DNA of 64,000 nucleotides, from positions 62,001 to 126,000 of the forward strand of contig NZ_QPEX01000011.1 of the NCBI RefSeq assembly GCF_003335505.1, given 5' to 3'. Shown in pieces: positions 17,016 to 26,015 of this stretch; the first letter of the stretch is position 1; each line of letters starts with the position of its first letter. The position numbers were made by a program, and so were the translations under genes. The DNA is from Bremerella cremea (lineage in GTDB: Bacteria; Planctomycetota; Planctomycetia; Pirellulales; Pirellulaceae). The notes beneath the pieces were generated by a model, which was not told the origin of the DNA, did not search any database, and worked only from the letters and a program-made list of their open reading frames with translations.

Positions 17016-18896
17016 CTACGGCAGTTGGTTCTCGTCGCGATCTTCTGGCAGACGAACGAGCATCCACGTTTCGTCTCGCTGCGTTCCGTAATGCACCAGC
17101 ACCGAAGACGCTTCTTGCGACAGATTGTAGATGCCTGTCTCCATCACGGTGGAAGACGTTTCTCCAATCATCCAAGCCACACGTTGGGTGGCCGGATCGA
17201 CCTTCCCCCAAATCGGTAACGAGTTGCCCGTCGTAGCGTTGTAGTAGGTGCCGGCGATCAAGCCGTCCTTGTCGACAGCCAATTGCAGATAGATACTCCC
17301 ATCGCCAGTCTCGGTGTCGGTCAGGACGAACACTCCCAGCGGTAACCAATCTTCCGGGCTTCCGTTTCCTTGTATCGGCGGGCGGCTTTGCAGTTGCTGT
17401 CGCCCTTCATTCGCCAACGCGATGGCTTGCAATGCGTACTGCTCGCGAGTTGCGATCGGCTCGTCTTGCACATAGATATACTGCGTGTCGTAGACAACCG
17501 TCGTTCCGTAGTCGTAGTACACCGGATAGGTCGGATAGCTACCCCAGAAACCGCACGTGCTTAGCCGATAAGGGGATCCCCACGACCACCAGTAACCAGG
17601 ACGTGGCGTGTACGTGAAGAAGAACCAATTGTTGAGGTAGCGATTGTTTGGCCGCCAGTTGTTGTTCCAACCGTAGTGGAAGTGACGATAGCTGTTGTTG
17701 CGGACATTCGACGCGTGACGGTACCAGTTATTGGGTACGTGATGCCAATCGTTCTTACCCCAACGCCCGTCCCAATTCCGGTCGAACTTACCGTTGGGAT
17801 GGCGATCGTAGTGCCCACCGTGATCGCGATTGTGCTTTTCGGCGGTAACCAATTGATTGCGAATCTTGTCGCGATCGAGCGAACCCCGACGCTGCACTTC
17901 TTGCAAGTTTTCGCGGAATTTGGGGTCTCGTTGAGATCGATCACGCCAATCGAAATCAGGGCGTACGTTTGGCTTGCGATTGCCTAATTGGTTGTTGTCT
18001 GGGCGATTCCCATTAGGTCGATTTGCCCCAGGTCGGTCTCCTATCGGAGGCCGCTTGCTGAAATCGGGGCGGTCACGATTTTCCATATCAGGACGTCTTG
18101 GCGAATTATCGCGTTCGGCCTGTGGGCCTCGATTACGGTCCGATGGTTTCGGAAGTTTGCTGTCTTGACCACGGTTCAAGTCACGCAGTCGATTGCGAAT
18201 GTCATCCATGTTGCCAGGTTGAAATCGATTATTGGACGGCCCACGCGGGTTTTCTCGCATGTCGCGCAATCGATCTTGAAGTGAAGGAGTCGCCCCTTTG
18301 TCCGGACGACCTGGAGTTTGTCCTCGACCAGCATCGGGACGATTCCGATCGGCTGGTTGATTGCGTTGAAAAACGTCACGCACATCCTTGGGCATTTGAC
18401 GATCGCCGTTACCAGGCCGCGATCGATTGTTGTCTCGATTAAAGTCGGGACGATTGACCTGAATGCGTTCAGGCTTGGCGTTCGGTCGATCTGGGCGATT
18501 GGGTACGTTTAACCCGGGATTGCCTCGCTTTGCATTTGATTCAATCCGCTGACGCATACCATCGAACGAGGCAGGAGTACGCGAAGGCTTCGTATTTCGA
18601 CTTGGCCCTTGTACTTCACCACGGCTTGGTCGTGAAAAAGGTTGGCTGGGACGGGCACCAGGAGCTTGTTTTGCTCGGGGTGAAGCAGATGGCTGAGGCT
18701 TAGGAGCCGACCGGCCACGATCTTGGTTAGCACTCGGCGACGGACGCGAACGTTCAGAGCGGCCTTGGCTGCGGTGCTCTGATCGCTGCGATTCACCTTT
18801 CGATTTTCCTTTGTCTTTACCTTGAGCTTCAGCAAACGATGGAAGCCCAATCAGACAGATCAGCAGACCTGTCAGCCATAACGAGCGGGGGGGCAT
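17016..18896 (-). CDS. Secreted low-complexity Arg/Asn/Pro/Asp-rich protein
   Basis: This 626-residue exported protein has a signal peptide (LWLTGLLICLIGLPSFAEA). Residues from about 25 to 370 are highly biased to Arg, Pro, Asp, Asn, Gly, Ser and Gln. A His/Tyr/Trp/Asn-rich part (about 370-460: HDGGHYDRHPNGKFDRNWDG, NSYRHFHYGWNNNWRPNN) follows, then a globular C-terminus (about 470-626) with strands such as VYDTQYIYVQD and GSIYLQLAVDKDGLIAGTYY. A GGAG box sits just upstream of the ATG at 18896. Similar planctomycete proteins are sometimes named mu-protocadherin-like cell-surface proteins. A surface or envelope role is inferred; the globular tail may bind a ligand. Confidence 0.72.
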   Translation of the reverse strand: MPPRSLWLTGLLICLIGLPSFAEAQGKDKGKSKGESQRSEHRSQGRSERSRPSPSANQDRGRSAPKPQPSASPRAKQAPGARPSQPFSRPSRGEVQGPSRNTKPSRTPASFDGMRQRIESNAKRGNPGLNVPNRPDRPNAKPERIQVNRPDFNRDNNRSRPGNGDRQMPKDVRDVFQRNQPADRNRPDAGRGQTPGRPDKGATPSLQDRLRDMRENPRGPSNNRFQPGNMDDIRNRLRDLNRGQDSKLPKPSDRNRGPQAERDNSPRRPDMENRDRPDFSKRPPIGDRPGANRPNGNRPDNNQLGNRKPNVRPDFDWRDRSQRDPKFRENLQEVQRRGSLDRDKIRNQLVTAEKHNRDHGGHYDRHPNGKFDRNWDGRWGKNDWHHVPNNWYRHASNVRNNSYRHFHYGWNNNWRPNNRYLNNWFFFTYTPRPGYWWSWGSPYRLSTCGFWGSYPTYPVYYDYGTTVVYDTQYIYVQDEPIATREQYALQAIALANEGRQQLQSRPPIQGNGSPEDWLPLGVFVLTDTETGDGSIYLQLAVDKDGLIAGTYYNATTGNSLPIWGKVDPATQRVAWMIGETSSTVMETGIYNLSQEASSVLVHYGTQRDETWMLVRLPEDRDENQLP

Positions 18897-19396
18897 TGCG
18901 ATACTCCTTATTTTGTATCTTCAACCTTAACGGTTCTCTTATCTACTTCTCGCAAACATCGCGCTGATCAAGCGAAATGAAACGCGCCAAATGGCAGAGC
19001 ATTCGGAGTTGATTAAGGTTACGCATGCTTTATGCCAACCACGCAGCCGGTGACGCCAAAGCCCTCAATTGCAGCAAAACAGGCTAATTGCAACGCTTAT
19101 CCGGGTTATCTTCCGGTAGGGAGGCTGATGAAGAAGGTCATTTTGATAACAACTATTTCAAAATGAGTCGCTTTATTCCCGTCCGCAACTTCTTTCGCAA
19201 ACTGAGTTTCTCTTCGTTCAGCTTGACCGCCAAGTGACCAACCGTGTCCTAGACTTTAGGAGAATCTTTTCAGAATGTGACCTTGGCATCGATTTTGCCT
19301 TGTTCTTTGACTGGCCTATGAAACAATGACTTTGTTTTGTTGATGGGCTGACCAGAAGACAAAATCAACTTATCAACACGAGAAGGGGGGATCTAT
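18897..19396. other. Intergenic region (500 bases) between two divergent secreted-protein genes
   Basis: It contains no protein-like frame. It holds the 9-bp inverted repeat at 19139-19166 and promoter sequences for both neighbours, none of which matches consensus well. Confidence 0.5.
19139..19166. promoter_or_regulatory. Possible operator dyad
   Basis: TCATTTTGA at 19139-19147 is repeated exactly inverted as TCAAAATGA at 19158-19166, with a 10-base spacer. Centre spacing of about two helical turns suits a dimeric regulator. It lies between two divergent genes for secreted proteins. The regulator is unknown. Confidence 0.35.
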
Positions 19397-19873
19397 ATGT
19401 TTCGAAGTCTTTTGATTGCTGGGGCGGTCCTAGTTGCGCCGCTATTCACCACGACGTTTGCCCAGGCCCAAGTCGTGACAACGGTGGCGCCTCCGATTGC
19501 GGTTGGCTATGTGCCAGTTCGTACGGGGCTGTTCGGGCTTCGAACGACCATGAAACCTGTGCTCGTCCCCGGAGCGGTGACCACCTATGTGGAAAACCCG
19601 GTAGTGACAACGAACTACCTTCCCACAACCACTTATTACCAACCGGAAGTGACCACCTACTACCAGCCGGAAGAAACCACGACCTACTACGCTCCGCCGG
19701 TGGTTAACACCACTTACTACGAGCCGCTCAATGCTCAACCAGCCCCTTTGGCGCCGGTGACGACCTCTTATTACCAACCGGCGCCTGCCAATACGTACTA
19801 CCGCAAGACGTACTGGTACAGCACTCCGGCTCCAGTGCCGCGATCTGTTGGCATGCCGATTATTGGGTACTAG
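19397..19873 (+). CDS. Secreted Tyr/Thr/Pro-rich repeat protein
   Basis: This 158-residue exported protein has a signal peptide (FRSLLIAGAVLVAPLFTTTFAQA). The mature part is built from short repeats of the type TTYYQPE/TTYYAPP (residues about 60-130), very rich in Tyr, Thr, Pro and Val. Such tyrosine-rich repeats suit a cross-linked or adhesive envelope component, but that is inference. A strong GAGAAGGGGGG Shine-Dalgarno precedes the ATG, and a terminator follows, so it is likely a well-expressed single gene. No family is recognised. Confidence 0.75.
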   Translation: MFRSLLIAGAVLVAPLFTTTFAQAQVVTTVAPPIAVGYVPVRTGLFGLRTTMKPVLVPGAVTTYVENPVVTTNYLPTTTYYQPEVTTYYQPEETTTYYAPPVVNTTYYEPLNAQPAPLAPVTTSYYQPAPANTYYRKTYWYSTPAPVPRSVGMPIIGY

Positions 19874-19902
19874 TGCCCACCCTGAAATAAGAATTTCCTG
19901 GG

Positions 19903-19932
19903 AACTGCCCTCCATTTGGTGGGCAGTTTTCA
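19903..19932 (+). terminator. Terminator after the Tyr-rich protein gene
   Basis: AACTGCCC (19903-19910) pairs with GGGCAGTT (19921-19928), extended by an inner CC/GG pair, and is followed by TTTTC. Confidence 0.75.
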
Positions 19933-20078
19933 TAGGCTGAAATCGCGGCTACCGACTTCAGGGCTCTTTTCCGGTCGACTACACTGGAAGGACTTCTCAT
20001 CGGCTGCGGTGAGGTTTGGCTCAATTATCTATTACCGCCCCCTTAGCGGTTTTCCGCTCAACCAGGAGATTCCCCCTC

Positions 20079-20894
20079 ATGAAATTGCATCGCTTGTTCA
20101 GTTTTGCCTTGCTGCTCGCCCTTGCGAGTGTTGGTTCCCTTCGCGCTGAAGAAAACGAAGCCCAAGACTCTGGCAAGGAAGGGGAGTGGATCCAATTGTT
20201 CAACGGTAAAGACCTGACCGGCTGGACACCCAAAATCCGCTACCACGAACTTGGCGAAGACCCGAACAATACCTTCCGCGTGGAAGACGGTTTACTGACC
20301 GTTTCGTACGACAAGGGTTACGACAAGTTCAACGAAACGTTCGGACACCTTTTCTACGAGAAGCCGTTTAGCAACTATCGCATGCGGGTTGAATACCGTT
20401 TTCTCGATGGTCAATGCCCTGGCGGTCCTGGCTGGGCGTATCGTAACAGCGGGGTGATGATCCATGGCGAAGATCCTAAGACCATGGGCAAAGATCAAGA
20501 CTTCCCTGCTTCGATTGAAGTCCAGATTTTGGGTGGCAACGGCAAAGACAACCGCACCACCAGCAACCTTTGCACACCAGGCACCAACGTGGTGATGGAT
20601 GGCAAATTGTTCAAGCCCCACTGCACCAGCAGCACTTCCAAAACGTATCATGGCGATCAATGGGTGACCGCTGAAATCGAAGTCCATGGCAACGGAACCA
20701 TCAAGCACATCTTAGATGGCAAAGTGGTTCTCGAATACGAAAAGCCCCAACTCGATCCGAGCGATGCCCACTCGAAGGAACTGATTGAGAAAGCTGGCGG
20801 CGAGTTGATGCTCTCTGGTGGTACCATCTCGTTGCAATCGGAAAGCCATCCGATTCAGTTCCGTAAAGTTGAAATTATGCCCCTGGACGAATAG
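20079..20894 (+). CDS. Secreted DUF1080 (3-keto-disaccharide hydrolase family) protein
   Basis: The protein has 271 residues with a signal peptide (LHRLFSFALLLALASVGSLRA). It carries the hallmark WIQLFNGKDLTGWTP opening of DUF1080, a concanavalin-like beta-sandwich family abundant in planctomycetes, some members of which hydrolyse 3-keto-glycosides. Further family features are the FRVEDGLLTVSY strand, GWAYRNSGVMIHGEDP, and the terminal GGTISLQSESHPIQFRKVEI. ATG 20079 was chosen because CCAGGAGA lies 10 bases upstream and the signal peptide starts there. Substrate is not predictable. The lipid-kinase gene follows after 21 bases. Confidence 0.9.
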   Translation: MKLHRLFSFALLLALASVGSLRAEENEAQDSGKEGEWIQLFNGKDLTGWTPKIRYHELGEDPNNTFRVEDGLLTVSYDKGYDKFNETFGHLFYEKPFSNYRMRVEYRFLDGQCPGGPGWAYRNSGVMIHGEDPKTMGKDQDFPASIEVQILGGNGKDNRTTSNLCTPGTNVVMDGKLFKPHCTSSTSKTYHGDQWVTAEIEVHGNGTIKHILDGKVVLEYEKPQLDPSDAHSKELIEKAGGELMLSGGTISLQSESHPIQFRKVEIMPLDE

Positions 20895-20915
20895 TCCTAA
20901 TAGCGAACGGATTCG

Positions 20916-21818
20916 ATGAAAACCTTCACGCTCTTCAATGGTCGCTCTGGCGGTGCCCAATCTGTTGGTCCGCAAGTTGAAAAGCTCGCAGAGCGTGATT
21001 CGACCACTTGGATCCGCCTCGACGATCTTCCTGAAGAGGAATTGGTCGCGCGGATCGAGCGGGAGAAACCAGATCGTGTGATCCTGGTAGGTGGAGATGG
21101 CACGATTTCCAAATCGCTCGGTTTGCTGGCCGCGCCGAGCGAACTTCAGTTCGGAATCGTGCCGACCGGTACCGGCAACGACTTGGCTCGTTCGCTGGCA
21201 ATTCCGCTTGACGATGTCGAAGCAGCGTGGAACCTGGCGATCGGTGGAGAGGCCCGTCCGATGGATTTGCTGGAAACGTCGGTCGCAGAGCCGAAGCTGC
21301 TAATCAACGCCGTCACAGCAGGTATTGGCGGTGTGGTCGCCCGCGAGATTGCATCCGATAGCAAGCAAACCTACGGGGCGTTTGCGTATTGGCTGCAAGC
21401 GTTATCGGTGCTTTCCGATCCGCCCGTGTTTCAAATTCGTATGCGCCTAGACGAGCACCAGGTCATTGAACAAGACGTCTACGCGTTCTGCATTGCGAAT
21501 GGTCGGTGTGCTGGCGGAGGTTTTGTGATCGCTCCGACAGCGAAGTTAGACGACCATAAACTTCACGTCACCATTTTGCCAGCTCTTTCGATGGTCGAAA
21601 TGTTCGACGCCGGGCTGAACTTCGTGTTGACGAACGAAGACGTGGAAGAGCGAATCGTAACGTACGAAGCGGAAACGGTCGAATTCCATTCGTCGCCGGA
21701 AATTCCTTGCAGCCTTGATGGCGAGCAAGGAACGCATAGCCAGATGAAGTTTCGCATCATCCCGGCCGCGCGAAGGGTGGTCGGCGGCCCGGACGCTGCG
21801 TTTAGCGATCATTCGTAG
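20916..21818 (+). CDS. Diacylglycerol/lipid kinase family protein (YegS/BmrU-like)
   Basis: This 300-residue soluble kinase of the DAGK catalytic-domain family phosphorylates a lipid or sphingoid base with ATP. The nucleotide loop VGGDGTISKSLG is at about 58-69 and the second motif GIVPTGTGNDLARSL at about 85-100. The C-terminal beta domain includes FCIANGRCAGGGFVIAPTAKLDD and the final SLDGEQ acid residues. The usual N-terminal NPxSG is NGRSGG here. The gene lies 21 bases after DUF1080 and may share its transcript, though the functions look unrelated. Confidence 0.88.
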   Translation: MKTFTLFNGRSGGAQSVGPQVEKLAERDSTTWIRLDDLPEEELVARIEREKPDRVILVGGDGTISKSLGLLAAPSELQFGIVPTGTGNDLARSLAIPLDDVEAAWNLAIGGEARPMDLLETSVAEPKLLINAVTAGIGGVVAREIASDSKQTYGAFAYWLQALSVLSDPPVFQIRMRLDEHQVIEQDVYAFCIANGRCAGGGFVIAPTAKLDDHKLHVTILPALSMVEMFDAGLNFVLTNEDVEERIVTYEAETVEFHSSPEIPCSLDGEQGTHSQMKFRIIPAARRVVGGPDAAFSDHS

Positions 21819-21830
21819 TATTAAACAAGC

Positions 21831-22583
21831 CTACTGCTTGTCGGCTTCCATCTTTTTACGCATCTTCAATTCGTGCGCCAGAAGCCATTCGTACAGCTCT
21901 TCGTTGTCGTACGTTTCCGTCCAGCTATCGTGGCCGGCTTCGGGATAGGTCGTCAGTTTGGGATCGCCTCCCTTTTCTTTCAACAGGCGAACCATCTTCT
22001 CCGAGTGATCGACATTCACGACCGAATCTTTGCCGCCATGAAAGACCCAAGTCGGGATCGTGACAATCTTCTCGACAATCGTTTCGTCTGAAGGTCCACA
22101 AATCGGGGCGATGGCAGCCAGCTTGTCAGGCACAGCCCCGGCAACTTGCCACGTCCCACGACCACCCATGCTTAGCCCGGTCACGTAGACGCGGTTATCG
22201 TCGACATTATGAATCTGCATAATGTGATCCAACAGCGCGACCACGTCCTCGGTCTTCCACCAGGTTCCCTTCGGACATTGGGGCGAAATGATAATGAAGG
22301 GGAAGTCCTTACCATTTTCGATCAGCTTCGGCGGGCCATGTTTTTTGACCAAGCTCAGATCGTCTCCTCGTTCGCCGGCGCCGTGCATAAAGAGCATCAA
22401 TGGCCAATGTTCTTTTTCTTCGTAGCCCTTGGGAAGGTACAGCAGGAACTTCATTTCCCGGCCGTCTCCCAGATCAAAAGTTTCTTCCGATTGCCGGGCC
22501 GGTTCTTTTTCTTCGGCAGCTGAAAGCGTTGGAACTGCGGTACACAAACATAGTGACACGCCGAGTGCGAGCAGGTATTTCAT
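21831..22583 (-). CDS. Secreted alpha/beta-hydrolase (prolyl-oligopeptidase / esterase-like)
   Basis: The protein has 250 residues with a signal peptide (MKYLLALGVSLCLCTAVPTLSA). The hydrolase fold shows FMHGAGERGDD (oxyanion region), nucleophile Ser138 in GLSMGG, Asp186 in HGGKDSVV, and His218 in EAGHDSW, a complete triad. The pattern fits the dienelactone/phospholipase-carboxylesterase group often seen as lysophospholipase-like or feruloyl-esterase-like proteins. It probably acts in the periplasm or outside the cell. Its 3' end converges with the lipid-kinase gene with only 12 bases between. Confidence 0.88.
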   Translation of the reverse strand: MKYLLALGVSLCLCTAVPTLSAAEEKEPARQSEETFDLGDGREMKFLLYLPKGYEEKEHWPLMLFMHGAGERGDDLSLVKKHGPPKLIENGKDFPFIIISPQCPKGTWWKTEDVVALLDHIMQIHNVDDNRVYVTGLSMGGRGTWQVAGAVPDKLAAIAPICGPSDETIVEKIVTIPTWVFHGGKDSVVNVDHSEKMVRLLKEKGGDPKLTTYPEAGHDSWTETYDNEELYEWLLAHELKMRKKMEADKQ

Positions 22584-22818
22584 AGAAAATCCTTGTAAGA
22601 TGGGATAGCAAATGTGGTTCTCTATTCTACTTCACCTAATCGGCCCATTGCCACGCGGCTTTGGCGAAAGCTTTGCCAGTTCGAATTGGCTTTGCTACAA
22701 CGAAGCTTTATTGACGTTTGTGCCAACAATCGATAGAGGCTGCCCCTAAGGATGCTTCGTCCAGTTGAGATTCCGTCCGCAGACTTCCATAGCTTCCAAG
22801 CCCTGAAATTGAGTTCCT

Positions 22819-23559
22819 ATGTCGCACAGCTATGCCATTCTGCGTGAAGCCGATTGCCAGATCGAACCGGCTCAGGTCGCTTCCATCTTGGCTCCTTTGT
22901 TGGGCATGGCACAGGTTGAAGTGCGTCAAGCGCTACACGATCGCCCCGGAATGCTGGCCTGGGATTTGCCGCTCGAGGTCGCTCGGGAAGGTGCCCAAGG
23001 ATTAATTTTGGCTGGCATGCCATGTCGCGCCGTCCGCGACGATCACCTGATTGCTGTGCCTGAGGTTCCTCGGAACACGATTCGCTCGGCGGTCTTCGAG
23101 GGAGAACACTTCGTCTTTCGCTCGGCAGAATGGGAAGGGCATGTGCCGTGGGAGAACATTCGGTTGCTAGATATCGTACAAGAGGTGAAAGCCGCTACTG
23201 AACTGATTGGCGACGTCCCCAGCCATCTCGGTTCCGACCCCCGCTCGAACCAACGCCACGTCCGCCGCACGAAAATTGATGTCAGCGTGTTCCTTGAGAT
23301 TATCTGTACCGATCCTGTTTTGCGGATGCGAATTGATCGCAGTTTGTTCAACTACAAATCGACCGGCCTGACCATGCACACCAACCGCGAGAAGAACTTC
23401 CGTGCACTGTGCATCGCGCTGAACCTGCGCTGCCCCGCCGCGCTGATGGGTCCTGGTTTCCACTGGATTGCCAACGGCAACAACTCGCATCACGCCTCAG
23501 GCAATACCCGCAAGAAATTCGAGAACTTCGCCACGTGGCTTTTGACGGTTGAAGCGTAA
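22819..23559 (+). CDS. Hypothetical protein
   Basis: This 246-residue soluble protein has no signal peptide. The N-terminal half (about 1-75) has a ferredoxin-like look (SYAILREADCQIEPAQVASILA, then VEVRQALHDRPGMLAWDLPLEVA). The second half is a separate domain with KIDVSVFLEIICTDPVLRMRIDRSLFNYK and a His/Asn-rich end (GFHWIANGNNSHHASGN). No family name can be given. The next gene follows 19 bases later on the same strand. Confidence 0.65.
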   Translation: MSHSYAILREADCQIEPAQVASILAPLLGMAQVEVRQALHDRPGMLAWDLPLEVAREGAQGLILAGMPCRAVRDDHLIAVPEVPRNTIRSAVFEGEHFVFRSAEWEGHVPWENIRLLDIVQEVKAATELIGDVPSHLGSDPRSNQRHVRRTKIDVSVFLEIICTDPVLRMRIDRSLFNYKSTGLTMHTNREKNFRALCIALNLRCPAALMGPGFHWIANGNNSHHASGNTRKKFENFATWLLTVEA

Positions 23560-23578
23560 CCAGCAGAAAGACCATTTC

Positions 23579-24844
23579 ATGCATGCCCTGCTGAGCCGGT
23601 TAGCGATCCTCAAGATGCTGCACTGGGTTACCTGGTGCGTGCTGCTGGTGACGACGCTCGTCTTAGTGTTCATCATAGTGCCAGGCGATCTCGTGCAGTA
23701 CAGCCAAATTCCTTGGCCGACTCCCTGGGAGCAGCAGTGCGAGAAACTTCGCCTAGCTACCAACGAAATGGCCTACGCTTTCGACCCGCGCGATCGCCAG
23801 CTAGTCGCGATGGGGACAACGCGTGTTTCTACCAAAGTTTACCAGCATGGCTGGCCCAGCCCGTTTTTGGCGCGGGCCTTGGCTTTCAAGGTCGATACGT
23901 CCGGCCAGGTGAATCGCACTCAATCCGAACCGCTCATTCGGTTTAAGAGTTCGTTCTCGCAATGGGGCGGATCGCTGCACCATGATGTATCGTGGAGCAA
24001 CTACGACAACTGGCCGTTCGAGATCGATGGTTGGCTGATTCTCCCTTGGTCGCTTCTGCTGGACGTTGCTGTGGCGACTGCGATATTGGCTGTTGTCGGA
24101 GGGCTAACCGAGTGGCGACTTCGCCGCAATGGAGGTCTCTTTCGGTTTCACTTGGCCGATCTCTTGGGTGGTCTTACATTGATTGGCGTAATATTGGGCT
24201 TCTATGTTTATCACGCTAACCTTCAACGAATAGAACACTTGGGCGAAGAGTACTCTTTCGTTCCCACTTACAACATCGAAGGAAGCTTCCATGCCGGCGT
24301 CCGATACGTAGGCCCTGTGTGGATGCGGAAGCTGGCCGGAAACCAATACTTCCTGCCGCTCCTACATCATGTCGATTCGGTCGCGGTTCGCGCCGACGAG
24401 AATTGGAATTCGATCTACAGCGAGCTTCCCAAGTTTACCTACCTGACGAGTCTGGATGCCCGGCACCAGTTGCCTTTGAAAGCTTTAGATCTTGTGGAAC
24501 AGTGCCCGAGTCTAAAACATTTTGCGCTGCCCAATCTCGATCGGGACTCGCCGACTCCGCTCTCTCAGCAGGGAGAACCGTTGTTTCAGATCGAAGACTT
24601 GGCCCGGCTGGAGAAGTTGAACTTGATATCGATCCGGCTCCGTGGCGATGCCTATTTTGCCGAGCAAATCGAATTGGTTGCGACGTTTCCGACGCTTCAG
24701 CAAATCACCTTGGAGGGGGCCGCCGCTTCGCAAGAAGAGATCGAGAAGATTAAGCGCGATCATCCTGATATCGAATTCATTGTCCTGCCTAGCCCGCGGG
24801 TTTGGCTGTATCCTCCGCCAACTCCTGCGACCCCCATCCGATGA
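23579..24844 (+). CDS. Membrane protein with C-terminal leucine-rich-like segment
   Basis: The protein has 421 residues from ATG 23579. Membrane helices are at about 12-35 (HWVTWCVLLVTTLVLVFIIV), 160-185 (LILPWSLLLDVAVATAILAV) and 200-222 (LADLLGGLTLIGVILGFYVY). The soluble C-terminus (about 235-421) carries LRR-like phrases such as KFTYLTSLDARHQLPLKALD and CPSLKHFALPNLD. This arrangement of an N-terminal membrane part followed by degenerate leucine-rich repeats recurs in planctomycetes, and a relative lies at 33729. The function is unknown. Spacing suggests an operon with the preceding gene. Confidence 0.68.
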   Translation: MHALLSRLAILKMLHWVTWCVLLVTTLVLVFIIVPGDLVQYSQIPWPTPWEQQCEKLRLATNEMAYAFDPRDRQLVAMGTTRVSTKVYQHGWPSPFLARALAFKVDTSGQVNRTQSEPLIRFKSSFSQWGGSLHHDVSWSNYDNWPFEIDGWLILPWSLLLDVAVATAILAVVGGLTEWRLRRNGGLFRFHLADLLGGLTLIGVILGFYVYHANLQRIEHLGEEYSFVPTYNIEGSFHAGVRYVGPVWMRKLAGNQYFLPLLHHVDSVAVRADENWNSIYSELPKFTYLTSLDARHQLPLKALDLVEQCPSLKHFALPNLDRDSPTPLSQQGEPLFQIEDLARLEKLNLISIRLRGDAYFAEQIELVATFPTLQQITLEGAAASQEEIEKIKRDHPDIEFIVLPSPRVWLYPPPTPATPIR

Positions 24845-25108
24845 CATTCCGAGGAAAATCGGGGTGCCGCGTCTATCGGTTCATCCGCAATCATTGCCGC
24901 GTCACCTTTCCTTGCCGTTTCTGATCATGGCTAGCCTTTTCCCTTTTTGGCACGCGCAGTGGCGCACACCATTGCTTGGGACAGAGGTAGCCTAGATGGA
25001 CAAAATCTCTTGATGCCACTACGCCAGCTAGGCCATTTCCGGCCAATGAGTCGGTATGTAATCCGATGGTGAGTATTTCGATCAGATCTGTTGCAGGCAA
25101 ACTAAAAA
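24845..25108. other. Intergenic region
   Basis: About 260 bases between the 3' ends of converging genes, up to the terminator of the RNA-binding-protein gene. Nothing recognisable was found. Confidence 0.5.
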
Positions 25109-25143
25109 AAGCGACCCGAGAGAAAAGCTCTCTCGGGTCGCTT
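25109..25143 (-). terminator. Strong terminator of the RRM protein gene
   Basis: A perfect 15-bp stem (AAGCGACCCGAGAGA at 25109-25123 with its complement at 25129-25143) closes a 5-base loop. On the minus strand it is followed by seven T residues. It lies about 30 bases past the stop codon. Confidence 0.92.
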
Positions 25144-25174
25144 CATTGAATTGGGTTTCGCTGGGCGTCGTGAA

Positions 25175-25519
25175 TTAACGACCGCCGCGATATCCACCGC
25201 GGTCGCCACGATCGCCACCGCGACCGCCGCGATCACCACCACGACCGCCACCGCCGCCACCAGGACGACCTTCGCGTTCGCGGGCTTCGTTCACGACCAA
25301 CTTGCGGCCGTCGATGTCGTAACCATTCAGAGCGTCGATCGCCGCTGAGGCATCGGAGTCTGAATCCATTTCCACGAAACCGAAGCCACGCGATCGGCCA
25401 GTTTCGCGATCGGAAATGACGCTTACATAAGCGACATTACCATACTGGGAAAAGAGGTTTTCCAAGTCGGTACCGGTGTAGCTGTAGGGAAGGTTCCCCA
25501 CATACAGTTTCTTCTTCAC
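25175..25519 (-). CDS. Glycine-rich RRM RNA-binding protein
   Basis: This small RNA-binding protein of 114 residues has one RRM with RNP2 LYVGNL (5-10) and RNP1 RGFGFVEM (44-51). It ends in a Gly/Arg/Asp RGG-type tail (about 85-114). This is the bacterial glycine-rich RRM type found in cyanobacteria and planctomycetes, often cold-induced in cyanobacteria. The GTG at 25519 gives the natural KKKLYVGNL start; the frame opens earlier at TTG 25540. The leader upstream contains a GC-rich hairpin (25587-25614) that could affect expression. Confidence 0.9.
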   Translation of the reverse strand: MKKKLYVGNLPYSYTGTDLENLFSQYGNVAYVSVISDRETGRSRGFGFVEMDSDSDASAAIDALNGYDIDGRKLVVNEAREREGRPGGGGGGRGGDRGGRGGDRGDRGGYRGGR

Positions 25520-26015
25520 GGATCGTAAACCTACTAGCAAGAGAGACAGAAAATCGGAAACGATCGATTCGCCCGATCAAGCGTCGCACCCTTACCCCCG
25601 GTAAGGGCTCGGTGCGTCATTCACTTCATCTAGCAGTGGCCTCAGGCCCACCGCGTCTTTCCGTTGCCAAAATCGTCAACTAGTAGGTGGCTCGAGCGAT
25701 GCCATTTGGCATCCGAACAAACGGACGAACTCGGGCGAGCAGGCCCTATCCGCCATTAGATCTCTCAGAAAACACATCTAACAGGTCGAACTTTGCAGGC
25801 AGACTGATGGCCATGCGTAGATTCATCATGAATGTATCGACCCCCGAGAAGTGGAGTCAATGGGAATTCTTGACGTTTGACACGGTTTATTCGAAACTAT
25901 TAGAAATTCATGTTCGGGTAACCAAAACAAGCACTTTGGATTCGCCATAAGGCCATTTTCTGGTCACCAATTTACGGCGATTGGTGCATCAATTCTATAG
26001 CTAGAAAGTGCACGA
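25520..26015. other. Intergenic region (496 bases) with the RRM gene leader
   Basis: No credible gene was seen. On the minus strand it should contain the RRM gene's promoter and a leader with a hairpin at 25587-25614. The plus-strand frame 25687-25950 lacks protein-like features. Confidence 0.5.
25587..25614 (-). promoter_or_regulatory. Hairpin in the 5' leader of the RRM gene
   Basis: GCACCCTTACC is followed by CCC and GGTAAGGGC...GGTGC, forming a long stem about 70-95 bases upstream of the GTG start. It has no T-tract, so it is more likely a leader structure than a terminator. Confidence 0.4.

Noticed and set aside
21825..21841. Short hairpin at the junction of the lipid-kinase and esterase genes
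   Set aside because: A 6-bp stem with no T-tract, overlapping a stop codon; too weak to call a terminator.
25687..25950. 87-residue plus-strand frame
   Set aside because: Composition and start context are not convincing and it lies in the leader region of the RRM gene.
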